Source: 54-19 sp038210655 | Lineage (GTDB): Bacteria > Chloroflexota > Chloroflexia > Chloroheliales > Chloroheliaceae | DNA length: 64,000 nucleotides | NCBI GenBank assembly: GCA_038210655.1 | Contig: JBBQWM010000022.1 | Span: 1-64,000, forward strand | Reading direction: 5' to 3' | Shown here: in pieces, positions 25,712 to 34,270 of the stretch | Layout: each line of letters opens with the position of its first letter | Position numbering within the stretch: position 1 is the stretch's first letter | Translations under genes and position numbers: made by a program | Notes under the pieces: generated by a model | The model's database searches: none | What the model saw: only the letters and a program-made list of their open reading frames with translations | Told to the model about the DNA's origin: nothing

Positions 25712-26896
25712 CTAAGCGATCCGGCAAGCGGGGATTAAAACATCGCCCCGCTTGTGCTGTTCGATCAGATCATCAATATCAGCGTGTTCGCCACAGGCCA
25801 CACACTGCGGGTCGCGCCGTAACTTGAGGGTAGTGAACTCGGTCTCCAGCGCATCGAAAAGCAAGAAACGCCCTGCTAAGGTCTCCCCAATACCGAGGGC
25901 TTGCTTGATCGCTTCGTTAGCCTGCAACAGCCCAATCACGCCGGGCAAAACTCCCAGCACACCCGCTTCGCTACAGTTCGGAGCCATCGCAGCAGGGGGC
26001 GGGTCGGGATAGATGCAGCGATAGCATGGCCCTTCGTAGGGCAATAGCGTGGTCAACTGCCCATTGAACGAAAGGATGCTGGCGTGTATTACCGGCTTAC
26101 GATACTTAACCGCAAAATCGTTTACCAGATAACGGGTCTCAAAATTATCCGTACCGTCCACCACCAGATCATATTGCGGCAAAATGCGCTCGATATTTTC
26201 GGCGGTCAAACGCTCTTTGTAAACATTCACCTTTACGTCTGGATTGAGAGAGGCGATAGATTTGGCGGCGCTATCCGCTTTGTACTGTCCAACCCGTTCT
26301 AGTGTGTGGATGATTTGGCGTTGCAAATTGCTTTCCTCGACAACATCATTGTCGATGATGCCAAGCGTACCGACCCCTGCCGCCGCCAGATAGAAAGCAT
26401 TGGGAGCGCCCAGACCGCCCGCCCCGATCAACAATACTTTCGTTGCCAGGAGTTTTAGCTGACCCGCCTCGCCCACTTCCGGGACAAGCAAGTGGCGACT
26501 GTAGCGGGTTTGCTGCTCTTTGGTCAGGGTTTGGGGTTTGACGATGCTCAAACCGGCATTCTTCCAGGCTCCGTAACCACCGGCCAACGAGATTACATCG
26601 GTATATCCCATCTCCTGAAGGGTTTTGGTAGCAAAGGCGCTACGTACTCCACCAGCACAATAAATTACTAAGGGCGTATCTTTATCATTAACAGTTTCTT
26701 CGATCCGGCTCTCCAAAAAACCGCGTGGCACATGGGTCGCCCCTGGAATATAACCTTCATCCCACTCGGTTTTCTCGCGCACATCGATCAGGCGGGCTGC
26801 CGAGTTGCGCCGCAAGAAGTCGTTTGCCTCAAAAGGGGTAGTCTCGCGTATCTGGTTTTTGGTTTCCTTTAACAGATTATTATAAGTCTGGCCCAT
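25712..26896 (-). CDS. Rhodanese-MoeB/ThiF fusion (E1-like sulfurtransferase)
   Basis: 394 residues from ATG 26896. This start is preferred over one 15 bp upstream because AGGAG then sits 8 nt before it. The N-terminal rhodanese domain has the active-site loop VIYCAGGVRSAFA (Cys at about residue 80). The C-terminal E1-like domain has the ATP loop LIGAGGLGAPNAFYLAAAG, NLQRQIIH, DGTDNFETRYL and zinc CxxC pairs (CYRC; CVAC). It would adenylate the Gly-Gly tail of the carrier encoded downstream and load sulfur. The domain order is the reverse of the MoeB-then-rhodanese order in MoeZ. Confidence 0.9.
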   Translation of the reverse strand: MGQTYNNLLKETKNQIRETTPFEANDFLRRNSAARLIDVREKTEWDEGYIPGATHVPRGFLESRIEETVNDKDTPLVIYCAGGVRSAFATKTLQEMGYTDVISLAGGYGAWKNAGLSIVKPQTLTKEQQTRYSRHLLVPEVGEAGQLKLLATKVLLIGAGGLGAPNAFYLAAAGVGTLGIIDNDVVEESNLQRQIIHTLERVGQYKADSAAKSIASLNPDVKVNVYKERLTAENIERILPQYDLVVDGTDNFETRYLVNDFAVKYRKPVIHASILSFNGQLTTLLPYEGPCYRCIYPDPPPAAMAPNCSEAGVLGVLPGVIGLLQANEAIKQALGIGETLAGRFLLFDALETEFTTLKLRRDPQCVACGEHADIDDLIEQHKRGDVLIPACRIA

Positions 26897-27102
26897 TATA
26901 GCGCTCCTCATTACGTGGCTGATGATTTGATGGCCCCTCGTTTTAAATGTCTAGGATCTATTTAATTAGCACCAGATAAAAAATTTGCCGGGTATTATTG
27001 GAAAGAGTTGTCTACAAAGTCTATCAGGTTACTAGGCACAAATAATAACATTGAAGAACTACTAAGTCAAGAAAATCCGACCAACTGGCTAATTAAGCTA
27101 AG

Positions 27103-27141
27103 CGTAGGTAGCAGGTATCAGGTGTCGGGTGTCAGGTAGAA
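27103..27141. repeat. Heptad tract GGTAGCA/GGTGTCA
   Basis: GGTAGCA GGTATCA GGTGTCG GGTGTCA GGTAGAA: five units with a 7-nt period in the intergenic region between the cysteine genes and the LacI gene. Confidence 0.75.
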
Positions 27142-27285
27142 GTATAGCAGATTGCAAAACAATTGGGCGCTCCTCTTATCTGTAGGAGCGAGCTTCTGCT
27201 CGCGATTGAACCCCCAGCTGCCCATTAAATCGCGAGCAGAAGCTCGCTCCTACAAGAGGTCAATTGACACCAGCTACCTAAAATA
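27142..27285. repeat. Composite palindromic element with GAGCGAGC core
   Basis: An outer end TATAGCAGATTGCAAAACAA precedes the palindrome TGTAGGAGCGAGCTTCTGCT (27181) with its complement ending near 27254. The outer left end is shared with elements at 30281 and 30436 and, less exactly, 49492. The right end here is degraded. Confidence 0.7.
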
Positions 27286-27295
27286 GTTTGATTTC

Positions 27296-27330
27296 TGAAC
27301 GTTCACCGCATAGTATGCGGTGAACGTTCA
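27296..27330. promoter_or_regulatory. Tandem LacI-type operators (TGAACGTTCA twice)
   Basis: A 16-bp perfect inverted repeat with a 3-nt centre contains two self-palindromic TGAACGTTCA boxes (27296-27305 and 27321-27330), the CG-centred form typical of LacI-family sites. It lies 240 bp upstream of the LacI gene, suggesting autoregulation. Confidence 0.65.
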
Positions 27331-27528
27331 TTTATTTCACCAAAGCTAAGGATTGTTCTTGAAAAGTCTTGACTCAGGTAGAATTTGGTGCTAAATTTTA
27401 AGCAGAAAGTTTTTAAGTTAGTTTACTGCACCAGTTCCAAATCCTTTTTTTACCGAAAAACCCTTCAAGAATGAACGCTCTGGCGGGCTGTTCTTGAACA
27501 TATTTCTTATTGTTCACCATAATAAAAC

Positions 27529-27554
27529 CTTGTTCACTGGACTTGGTGAACAAG
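27529..27554. promoter_or_regulatory. Inverted repeat CTTGTTCAC/GTGAACAAG
   Basis: Two 9-bp perfect arms separated by 8 bp immediately before the LacI start, with the GTGAAC half-site also seen in the upstream operators. Probably a further regulator-binding site. Confidence 0.5.
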
Positions 27555-27569
27555 TTAGTTGTAACTGCA

Positions 27570-28670
27570 ATGACCGAAACGATACGACGAAACGGCAATA
27601 TAACGATCCGAGATGTAGCAAACCGGGCCTTGGTCTCGGTGGGAACTGCTTCGCGGGTATTGAACAATCATCCGAACGTCGAAGCCGATCTGCGAATGCG
27701 GGTGCTGGCGGCGGCGAACGAGTTGGGCTATGCTCTACCAAAGCGGCGGGCCGATTATTTTGATAACCTGGCCCAACTGACAAATCGTAACCCCAATCCG
27801 GCTATACAGGAACCGGCCCGGCAAATTACCCATCTGGCCTTTTGCTGTCGGGCCGATATTTCACCGACGCGCCCAAGCAGCTTCAACCCCTATTTCTCGA
27901 TAATGTTACGGGGGGTCGAGGCCGAGTGCCGACAACGCAACCTTCATTTAATCTATCGGATTATGGAGGACGACGCTAACGAACTCGAACACGGTAAACG
28001 ACTGCTTTCGGAGTCGCACGCCGACGCACTGCTGTTGATTAACTTTATCGACCGCGAATTGATAGCCGGTTTGCTAGAACTAGGATTGCCTGCTGTGCTG
28101 GTCGATCACTACTTCCCGGATTTAGCCTTGGATGTCGTGTCACACGAAAATTACAACGGCTCAGTCCGGGCGGTGCGCCACCTGATCGACCGGGGCCACC
28201 ACCGGATTGGGTTCGTCAATGGTCTGCCCCACTATACCGTTCAGCGCCGCTTTGAAGGCTACCGGCGGGCGCTGGAAGAGGCGGGCCTGCCCTTCGACCG
28301 TAGCTTGATCGTCAAAGGGAATTTGTCGCTAGAGCAGGGCATCGAAGCCGCCCACGAAATTATGGAGCGCAAACTGGATTGTACGGCTTACTTCTGCTCC
28401 AACGATCAAACCGCCTTTGGCTTGATCCAGGGTTTGCGCTCGTATGGACTGCGAGTGCCGGAGGATATTTCAGTGATCGGTTTTGATGATGTCGAAGCGG
28501 CTCAACTGGTCTCACCAGCCCTGACCACCGTCAAAGCCGACCCGGAAGGGGTGGGTCGGATGGCTGTTCGGAAAATCATCGAACGAGTCCAGGTTCCATC
28601 CCTACCGATCACCCAGACGTTGCTCTATACCACTCTGGTCGAGCGCGACTCGGTACGGTCCCTAATATAA
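27570..28670 (+). CDS. LacI-family transcriptional regulator
   Basis: 366 residues from ATG 27570, chosen because the helix-turn-helix (ITIRDVANRALVSVGTASRV) then lies at residues 10-30, as in the family. The hinge helix follows, and the periplasmic-binding-like effector domain ends VIGFDDVEAAQLVSPALTTV. It controls the sugar transporter and beta-glucosidase genes downstream, by family knowledge and context, releasing DNA when a sugar binds. Operator-like boxes TGAACGTTCA lie upstream. The binding protein gene starts 126 bp after its stop. Confidence 0.92.
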   Translation: MTETIRRNGNITIRDVANRALVSVGTASRVLNNHPNVEADLRMRVLAAANELGYALPKRRADYFDNLAQLTNRNPNPAIQEPARQITHLAFCCRADISPTRPSSFNPYFSIMLRGVEAECRQRNLHLIYRIMEDDANELEHGKRLLSESHADALLLINFIDRELIAGLLELGLPAVLVDHYFPDLALDVVSHENYNGSVRAVRHLIDRGHHRIGFVNGLPHYTVQRRFEGYRRALEEAGLPFDRSLIVKGNLSLEQGIEAAHEIMERKLDCTAYFCSNDQTAFGLIQGLRSYGLRVPEDISVIGFDDVEAAQLVSPALTTVKADPEGVGRMAVRKIIERVQVPSLPITQTLLYTTLVERDSVRSLI

Positions 28671-28796
28671 CTTCTCGCTAAAATAAGTTTGCTTGAACCG
28701 ATAACCAGAGGACTGCTGGCCCGATCAAGGCTAGTCTGGTTCTGCTTGACCTTTTTTCGCTATTGTTGACCTGACACTTCAAAGAGGAGGAAATTT

Positions 28797-30248
28797 ATGC
28801 AGAGTAAAACTCTGACGACTTCGCGTGGGCGTTTTCTGGTCCTGAGTGTGGTGCTGACCATGCTTATGAGCCTGCTGCTGGCAGCTTGCGGCGACAGCAC
28901 GGCGACCACTGCTCCCGCCCCCACAGCGGCGGCGGCGACTACAGCGGCAGGGGCCGCGACTACCGCTGCTCCCGCAGCGACTACGGCGGCGGCTGCCGAT
29001 ACTAAGCCGGTCACGCTTGAAATGTGGATTATGCCTAATAGTGGCAAAGCTGCCGACGACTTGAACAAGGTACTAGCCGGGTTTACCCAGCAAAACCCGA
29101 ATATCAAGGTCAACGTTACGGTAGTGGACTGGGGCGATGCCCTGACCAAGATTACAACCTCGCTCCAGACGGGGGTCGGCCCGGATATTACCCAGGTGGG
29201 GACGACCTGGGTGGGTGGCTTCGCCGCTACCAAAGGTCTACGGCCCTTTAGCGATGCTGAAATCCAGGCAGTAGGCGGAGCCAGTGCTTTCACCGATGCA
29301 GCCTGGGATACCACCCACATGCTCGGCTCCAAAGAGATCGTGGCGATGCCCTGGTTTGTAGAGACCCGCGCTCTATATTACCGGACTGACCTCGTTAAGA
29401 AGGCCGGTCTTGACCCGGCGACCGCCTTTAAGGATTGGGATAGCTTCACCGACTCGCTCAAGAAGATGAAAGAGGCCGGAGTGGGTATGGTCAAAGCGCC
29501 ATTTGCGGTTACTGGCAAGCAGGACTGGAACGTCGTTCACAACCCGATGCCGTTTGTATGGGGGGCTGGTGGTGACATTTTGAGTGCCGACGGTTCTAAA
29601 GCGGTTTTGAATAGCCCGGAAGCCATCAAAGGTCTGACCTATTACACCAGCCTCTATAGCCAGGGCCTGACCTTGAAGGAAGCTATCGAGAAGAACATGA
29701 ACGACCTAGAAGCACTCTGGGGCGCGGGTGAGATCGGCTCCTTCATCGGTATTCCGTCCGTGATTGCCAATGCCAAGAAGCCCGCCAACGAGCAGGGCTA
29801 CGCCGACACCGTGACTTCCAAGAATATGGGAACCGTGATGCTTCCAGCAGGCCCGCAAGGGGTCAAAGCCTTCGTGGGTGGTAGCAACCTGGTTATCCCG
29901 AAGTCGAGCAAGAACCCGGCCGCCGCTGTCAAGTTGACCCAGTATCTCACCAGCCGTAAGGGACAGCTTGACTATCAGCAACTCATCGGCAACTTGCCCG
30001 CTAACAAAGAAGCTCAGGCCGACCCGTTCTACACTGGCAACCCGCTCTACAAGCCTTTCCTGGATCAGTTAAAGACCGGCAAGAGCTATCCCGAAGTAGT
30101 CGCCTGGGGCGGTATCGAAACTTCGATCCAGAAGAACTTTGGGCTAATGTGGGATGATGTCGCCGCCGGCAAACCGGCCAGCACTATCAAGGACCGGGTG
30201 GATGCAGCCGCCAAAGAAATTGATACTTTGATTGCTGCTTCCAAGTAA
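28797..30248 (+). CDS. Sugar ABC transporter substrate-binding lipoprotein (SBP family 1)
   Basis: 483 residues. Signal peptide with lipobox LLAAC (Cys31), an Ala/Thr-rich linker to about residue 67, then an SBP_bac_1 domain: VTLEMWIMPNSGKAADDLNK, GDALTKITTSLQTGVGPDIT, AMPWFVETRALYYRTDL, FVGGSNLVIPKSSKNPAAA. GAGGAGG precedes the ATG. It captures an oligosaccharide and feeds the MalF/MalG-like permeases downstream. The GH1 beta-glucosidase in the same cluster suggests a beta-glucoside such as cellobiose (inference). Confidence 0.93.
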   Translation: MQSKTLTTSRGRFLVLSVVLTMLMSLLLAACGDSTATTAPAPTAAAATTAAGAATTAAPAATTAAAADTKPVTLEMWIMPNSGKAADDLNKVLAGFTQQNPNIKVNVTVVDWGDALTKITTSLQTGVGPDITQVGTTWVGGFAATKGLRPFSDAEIQAVGGASAFTDAAWDTTHMLGSKEIVAMPWFVETRALYYRTDLVKKAGLDPATAFKDWDSFTDSLKKMKEAGVGMVKAPFAVTGKQDWNVVHNPMPFVWGAGGDILSADGSKAVLNSPEAIKGLTYYTSLYSQGLTLKEAIEKNMNDLEALWGAGEIGSFIGIPSVIANAKKPANEQGYADTVTSKNMGTVMLPAGPQGVKAFVGGSNLVIPKSSKNPAAAVKLTQYLTSRKGQLDYQQLIGNLPANKEAQADPFYTGNPLYKPFLDQLKTGKSYPEVVAWGGIETSIQKNFGLMWDDVAAGKPASTIKDRVDAAAKEIDTLIAASK

Positions 30249-30280
30249 GGTAAGGTCGTAACGTAAGGCCAAATTCAGCC

Positions 30281-30414
30281 CTTACAGCAGATTGCAAAGA
30301 CACTGGACTAGGTAGGGGCGACCCTGTGTGGTCACCCGTGAAGACCCAGCACGGTCTCCGAGGGCGACCACAAGGGTCGCCCCTACCAAAAAGCAGCTCG
30401 CAATTTGCTGTAAG
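30281..30414. repeat. Composite palindromic element, GGGGCGACC core
   Basis: Outer ends CTTACAGCAGATTGCAAA and its complement ending GCAATTTGCTGTAAG enclose a different core: GGTAGGGGCGACCCTGTGTG with its complement. The outer ends match those of the neighbouring element at 30436, whose core is of the GAGCGAGC kind. Confidence 0.75.
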
Positions 30415-30435
30415 ACTCTGGCAAAGCGTGAACTC

Positions 30436-30579
30436 TAAAGCAGATTGCAAAGCAATTGAGCGATGCAATTATCTGTAGGAGCGAGCTTCTGCTCACGATT
30501 GAACCCCCAGCCGTCAATTCCATCGCGAGCAGAAGCTCGCTCCTACAAGGGTTCAATTACTCTGCAACTTACTATAAAG
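30436..30579. repeat. Composite palindromic element, GAGCGAGC core
   Basis: Starts TAAAGCAGATTGCAAAGC and ends TCTGCAACTTACTATA, with the core TGTAGGAGCGAGCTTCTGCT and its complement between. It lies directly after the 30281-30414 element, between the binding-protein and first permease genes. No gene is seen in 30249-30668. Confidence 0.75.
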
Positions 30580-30668
30580 CAAAGCTGGTTTTAGCCTAGT
30601 TTCAGCCCTGCATGCTGGCCCTTGTAGTTGTTCCCGGCTCTTTTTGGTAATGGAGGAGAAAATGTTTT

Positions 30669-31688
30669 ATGTCAGCTAATGTAGAAACACTGGTCGAGGA
30701 ACCAAAGAAGTTTGCCCCGGCAGTGATTTCCCGGCCCAAAGGTAATGGCCTATGGGGGCAGATGAAGCGGAACCGCCTGGCCTATCTGCTGGTTGCGCCG
30801 GTCGTAGTTTGTATGCTCTTGATCCACTTTTTGCCCGGCTCGCTCGGTGTTTATATGTCTTTTCTAGCCCTCAAACAAACCACCTGGCGCGATTTCCTGG
30901 GCGCACCTTTTATCGGTCTTGATAACTACGCCACCATTTTTAGTAGCAATAATAACCCGCTTGCAGCCGGTATCCAAACTGCCGCCCGCAACACCTTCCT
31001 TTTTTCGATAGTGACCAATGTCGGCACTATTTCGGTCGGATTGGTCGCGGCGCTACTCTTAAACCACCAATTTCGAGGACGAGGGTTTATCCGCACCCTA
31101 CTTTTGATCCCCTGGGTAGTGCCGAGTTTTGTGGTTGGTATTTTGTGGGGGTTTATGTGGCGGAGCGATAGCGGCATCGTCAACACCTTGATTACCGATT
31201 GGCTGCATTTTACCGATCAAGAACATCGAATTATCTGGCTCCAAAACGAGAATGTCTTCTGGGCGATCACCGTCCCGACGATCTGGCGCAGCTATCCTTT
31301 TACCATGATTTTGCTCCTTTCAGGCTTGCAAACCGTCGCGGTCGAGCTTTACGAAGCGGCCCGGATCGACGGGGCCAACGCCTGGAAATGCTTTACCGAT
31401 ATAACCCTCCCGATGCTCAAGCCGGTGCTGGCGGTAATTATCCTGTGGGGCGTGATAAACAGCGCCTACTCTTTCAATCTGGTAGCGACTATGTTTGGCA
31501 ATGGCGGCGGCTATCCGGGCGAATGGGGCGATTTGTTACAACCTGCAATCAACCGCCAATCTTTCGGTACTTATCTGTATGGCCTGGGGGCGGCCAGTTC
31601 CACTATTTTCATGCTAACGATGCTGCTTTTTGTAGTGGTCTGGTACAAGGTTTTCCGTACTTCCCTGACCCCTGGCGGCGGCAACTGA
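30669..31688 (+). CDS. Sugar ABC permease, MalF/UgpA type
   Basis: 339 residues. An N-terminal cytoplasmic tail and first helix (LAYLLVAPVVVCMLLIHFL) are followed by FRGRGFIRTLLLIPWVVPSF and the EAA loop LYEAARIDGANAWKCFTDIT, which docks the ATPase. GGAGGAG precedes the start. It pairs with the MalG-like gene 23 bp downstream. No MsmK/MalK-type ATPase is encoded in the cluster, so one from elsewhere must energise it. Confidence 0.92.
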   Translation: MSANVETLVEEPKKFAPAVISRPKGNGLWGQMKRNRLAYLLVAPVVVCMLLIHFLPGSLGVYMSFLALKQTTWRDFLGAPFIGLDNYATIFSSNNNPLAAGIQTAARNTFLFSIVTNVGTISVGLVAALLLNHQFRGRGFIRTLLLIPWVVPSFVVGILWGFMWRSDSGIVNTLITDWLHFTDQEHRIIWLQNENVFWAITVPTIWRSYPFTMILLLSGLQTVAVELYEAARIDGANAWKCFTDITLPMLKPVLAVIILWGVINSAYSFNLVATMFGNGGGYPGEWGDLLQPAINRQSFGTYLYGLGAASSTIFMLTMLLFVVVWYKVFRTSLTPGGGN

Positions 31689-31711
31689 GTTGAGAGAAAG
31701 AGGGTGACAAG

Positions 31712-32599
31712 ATGGCTCTGGCAATCAAGAGCAACCATTTCGACCGGGTCAAACTGAAAAGACGCAGCCTGCGGGCAGGGGCTTATGCTGCACTTGGAAC
31801 GCTGGTGGTAGCAACCCTTTTTCCGATTTTCTACATGGTGGTTTCGTCCTTCAAGACCCAACGCGAGTTGCTGATCGGTGGTAGTGTCCTGCCCAAAGAA
31901 TGGCACTTTGAGAACTACCCAAATATGATGGACTCGATCAAATTCTGGGATTACGTCAAAAACAGCCTGATTATTTGCGGTATTACGGCGGTAGTCTGTA
32001 CCACCCTGGCGGTATTCGCCAGCTATGCCCTGATACGCTTTCGGTTCCCTGGCTCCGGTTCGCTGGATATTGCTTTGATCTTGACCCAACTTATTCCAGG
32101 GGTGATGTTTTTGCTCCCGCTCTACAATTTATTCTTGTGGGTCAATACTACTTTTGGCATTCAGTTGGTCAACACCTATCACGGTATGGTGGGGGTTTAC
32201 GTCGCGTTTTTCCTGCCGATCTCGCTTTTCATCCTGCGAAGTTTTTTTGCTACTATTCCGCCCGAACTGGAGGAGCAGGGCATGGTGGATGGTTGTAGCC
32301 GATTGGGAGCCTTTCTCCGGCTGATTCTGCCCTTATGCGGGCCGGGGTTGGTCGCAACCGCGACGACTGTCTTTTTGTATTCGTGGGACGAATTGTTGTT
32401 TGCCAATGTTCTGACCAACAATATTAATACCCAAACCGTCTCGGTCGGTATCCGCATCTTTGTAGGCGGTCAAAATCTCAACCAATATCATTACATAATG
32501 GCGGCGGCAACGGTCGTTACCCTGCCGGTGTTGCTAATGTTCTTCTTCTTGCAACGCCAAATGATTAGCGGTTTGACATCGGGGGCCGTAAAACAATAA
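31712..32599 (+). CDS. Sugar ABC permease, MalG type
   Basis: 295 residues. Features are LFPIFYMVVSSFKTQRELL after the first helix, NSLIICGITAVVCTTLAVFA, LIPGVMFLLPLYNLF, the EAA-type loop EEQGMVDGCSRLGAFLRLIL and a C-terminal FFLQRQMISGLTSGAVKQ with the GAVK ending of MalG proteins. AAGAGGGTGA precedes the ATG. Together with the MalF-like protein it forms the transmembrane pore. Confidence 0.92.
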   Translation: MALAIKSNHFDRVKLKRRSLRAGAYAALGTLVVATLFPIFYMVVSSFKTQRELLIGGSVLPKEWHFENYPNMMDSIKFWDYVKNSLIICGITAVVCTTLAVFASYALIRFRFPGSGSLDIALILTQLIPGVMFLLPLYNLFLWVNTTFGIQLVNTYHGMVGVYVAFFLPISLFILRSFFATIPPELEEQGMVDGCSRLGAFLRLILPLCGPGLVATATTVFLYSWDELLFANVLTNNINTQTVSVGIRIFVGGQNLNQYHYIMAAATVVTLPVLLMFFFLQRQMISGLTSGAVKQ

Positions 32600-32640
32600 G
32601 CAAGGCTAAGCCAATACCATACAAATAATGGTAAGAATTG

Positions 32641-32766
32641 TCATTCTGAGGGGCGACCAGTACCCAGCTTATACCCTAAGAAGGCTTAAGCCCCGAAGAA
32701 TCTTTTCGCCCAACCCGGCGTTTGAGGGCAAAGCCCGGCTCTAGCGAGAAGATTCTTCGGCGGGAT
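32641..32766. repeat. Palindromic element related to the CATTCTGAG family
   Basis: TCATTCTGAGGGGCGACC at the left end, with CCGAAGAATCTT (32693-32704) complementary to AAGATTCTTCGG (32749-32760). Shared words with the elements at 9583, 12597 and 42172. It separates the permease genes from the beta-glucosidase gene. Confidence 0.6.
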
Positions 32767-32884
32767 TAGGTGGTTGGTTTCTAATCCGGGTACTGCCAGC
32801 CTCACACCCCGTCTGGGGCGTGACAAATTTGGCACTTATTTGATAGATATTGAGGCTAAGACCAAATCGGAAAGAGGAATTATA

Positions 32885-34270
32885 ATGACTATTATAGCGC
32901 AGTCTCAGCAGCAGACTGGACAGCTGAAGTTTCCTGCTGGGTTCGTCTGGGGGTCAGCGACGGCTTCTTATCAGATCGAGGGGGCCATTCATGAAGATGG
33001 ACGCGGGCCATCGATTTGGGATACTTTTAGCGCGACCCCCGGCAAAGTCTTGAACAGCGATAACGGGGCGGTCGCTTGCGATCATTATCATCGCTGGCCG
33101 GAAGATATTGCCCTGATGCAGCAATTAAACCTGACGGGCTATCGCTTTTCGGTGGCCTGGCCGCGTATTTTGCCGCAAGGCCGGGGTCAGGTCAATCAGG
33201 CCGGTCTTGATTTTTACGACCGGCTAACCGATGGCCTGTTGGAGGCCGGTATTCAGCCCTGTGTGACACTCTATCACTGGGATTTGCCACAAACGCTTGA
33301 AGATCAGGGGGGGTGGGCCAATCGTGATACGGCCTACGCTTTCGCCGAATATAGCGATATTATCACGCGACACCTGGGCGACCGGATTACCAATTATATT
33401 ACGATCAACGAACCCTGGTGCGTGGCAGTGTTGGGCTATCTTCAGGGCGAGCATGCCCCCGGTTGGCACGACCTTCGATTGTCGAGTGCCGCGATTCATC
33501 ACGTTTTGTTGGCGCACGGGCTGGCAGTCCCGATCTTGCGACGCAATGCACCCCGCGCCGAGGTTGGTATCACGCTCAATTTATGGCCCAGCTACCCGGC
33601 CTCTAATTCGCAAGCAGACCTCGAAGCGGCCCAATTATCTTACGACCGAAATAACCGCCTCTTTTTAGACCCTTTGTTTAAGGGCCACTATTCGCAAGCC
33701 TATCTTGATACGCTTCCGCCCGGCCTGGCTCTACTGATTAAACCGGGGGATCTGGAGCTTATCCAGGCTCCGCTCGACTTTTTGGGGATCAACTATTATC
33801 ATCGTAAGGTAATCCAGGCTGACCCAACCCAGCCTGCCGGACACGAAATTAAACCAACTGAAAGCCTCTATACGGCGATGGATTGGGAGATTTATCCAAA
33901 AGGTTTGCACGATCTGCTACTCCAAATTCACCGGGACTATCAAGTGCCACGCTATTATATTACCGAAAATGGGGCGGCCACCGACGACACTTTAACGACG
34001 GAAGGTCTGGTTCACGACCGGCTACGCCTCTACTATCTCCAGGAACACCTCCATCAGGCGCAACTGGCGATAGAGGAGGGCGTACCATTGGCGGGCTATT
34101 TTGCCTGGAGCTTGCTCGATAATTTCGAGTGGGCCTGGGGCTACTCACGCCGCTTTGGGATCGTCCACGTCGATTTCGAGACCCAGCAGCGCACTATCAA
34201 AGATAGTGGCTACTGGTACAGCCGAGTCGCCCGCGACAACGCTTTGCCCCCAGAGCGGATCAATTTTTAG
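32885..34270 (+). CDS. GH1 beta-glucosidase
   Basis: 461 residues from ATG 32885, preceded by GAGGAA; an upstream in-frame start lies in repeat sequence and is unlikely. LKFPAGFVWGSATASYQIEG is the GH1 N-terminal signature. The acid/base Glu176 lies in TINEPW and the nucleophile Glu361 in YITENGAA, followed by WSLLDNFEWAWGYSRRFGI. It hydrolyses cellobiose or other beta-glucosides in the cytoplasm (no signal peptide), matching import by the preceding ABC transporter. The 3' end overlaps the convergent MFS gene by 4 bp. Confidence 0.95.
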   Translation: MTIIAQSQQQTGQLKFPAGFVWGSATASYQIEGAIHEDGRGPSIWDTFSATPGKVLNSDNGAVACDHYHRWPEDIALMQQLNLTGYRFSVAWPRILPQGRGQVNQAGLDFYDRLTDGLLEAGIQPCVTLYHWDLPQTLEDQGGWANRDTAYAFAEYSDIITRHLGDRITNYITINEPWCVAVLGYLQGEHAPGWHDLRLSSAAIHHVLLAHGLAVPILRRNAPRAEVGITLNLWPSYPASNSQADLEAAQLSYDRNNRLFLDPLFKGHYSQAYLDTLPPGLALLIKPGDLELIQAPLDFLGINYYHRKVIQADPTQPAGHEIKPTESLYTAMDWEIYPKGLHDLLLQIHRDYQVPRYYITENGAATDDTLTTEGLVHDRLRLYYLQEHLHQAQLAIEEGVPLAGYFAWSLLDNFEWAWGYSRRFGIVHVDFETQQRTIKDSGYWYSRVARDNALPPERINF

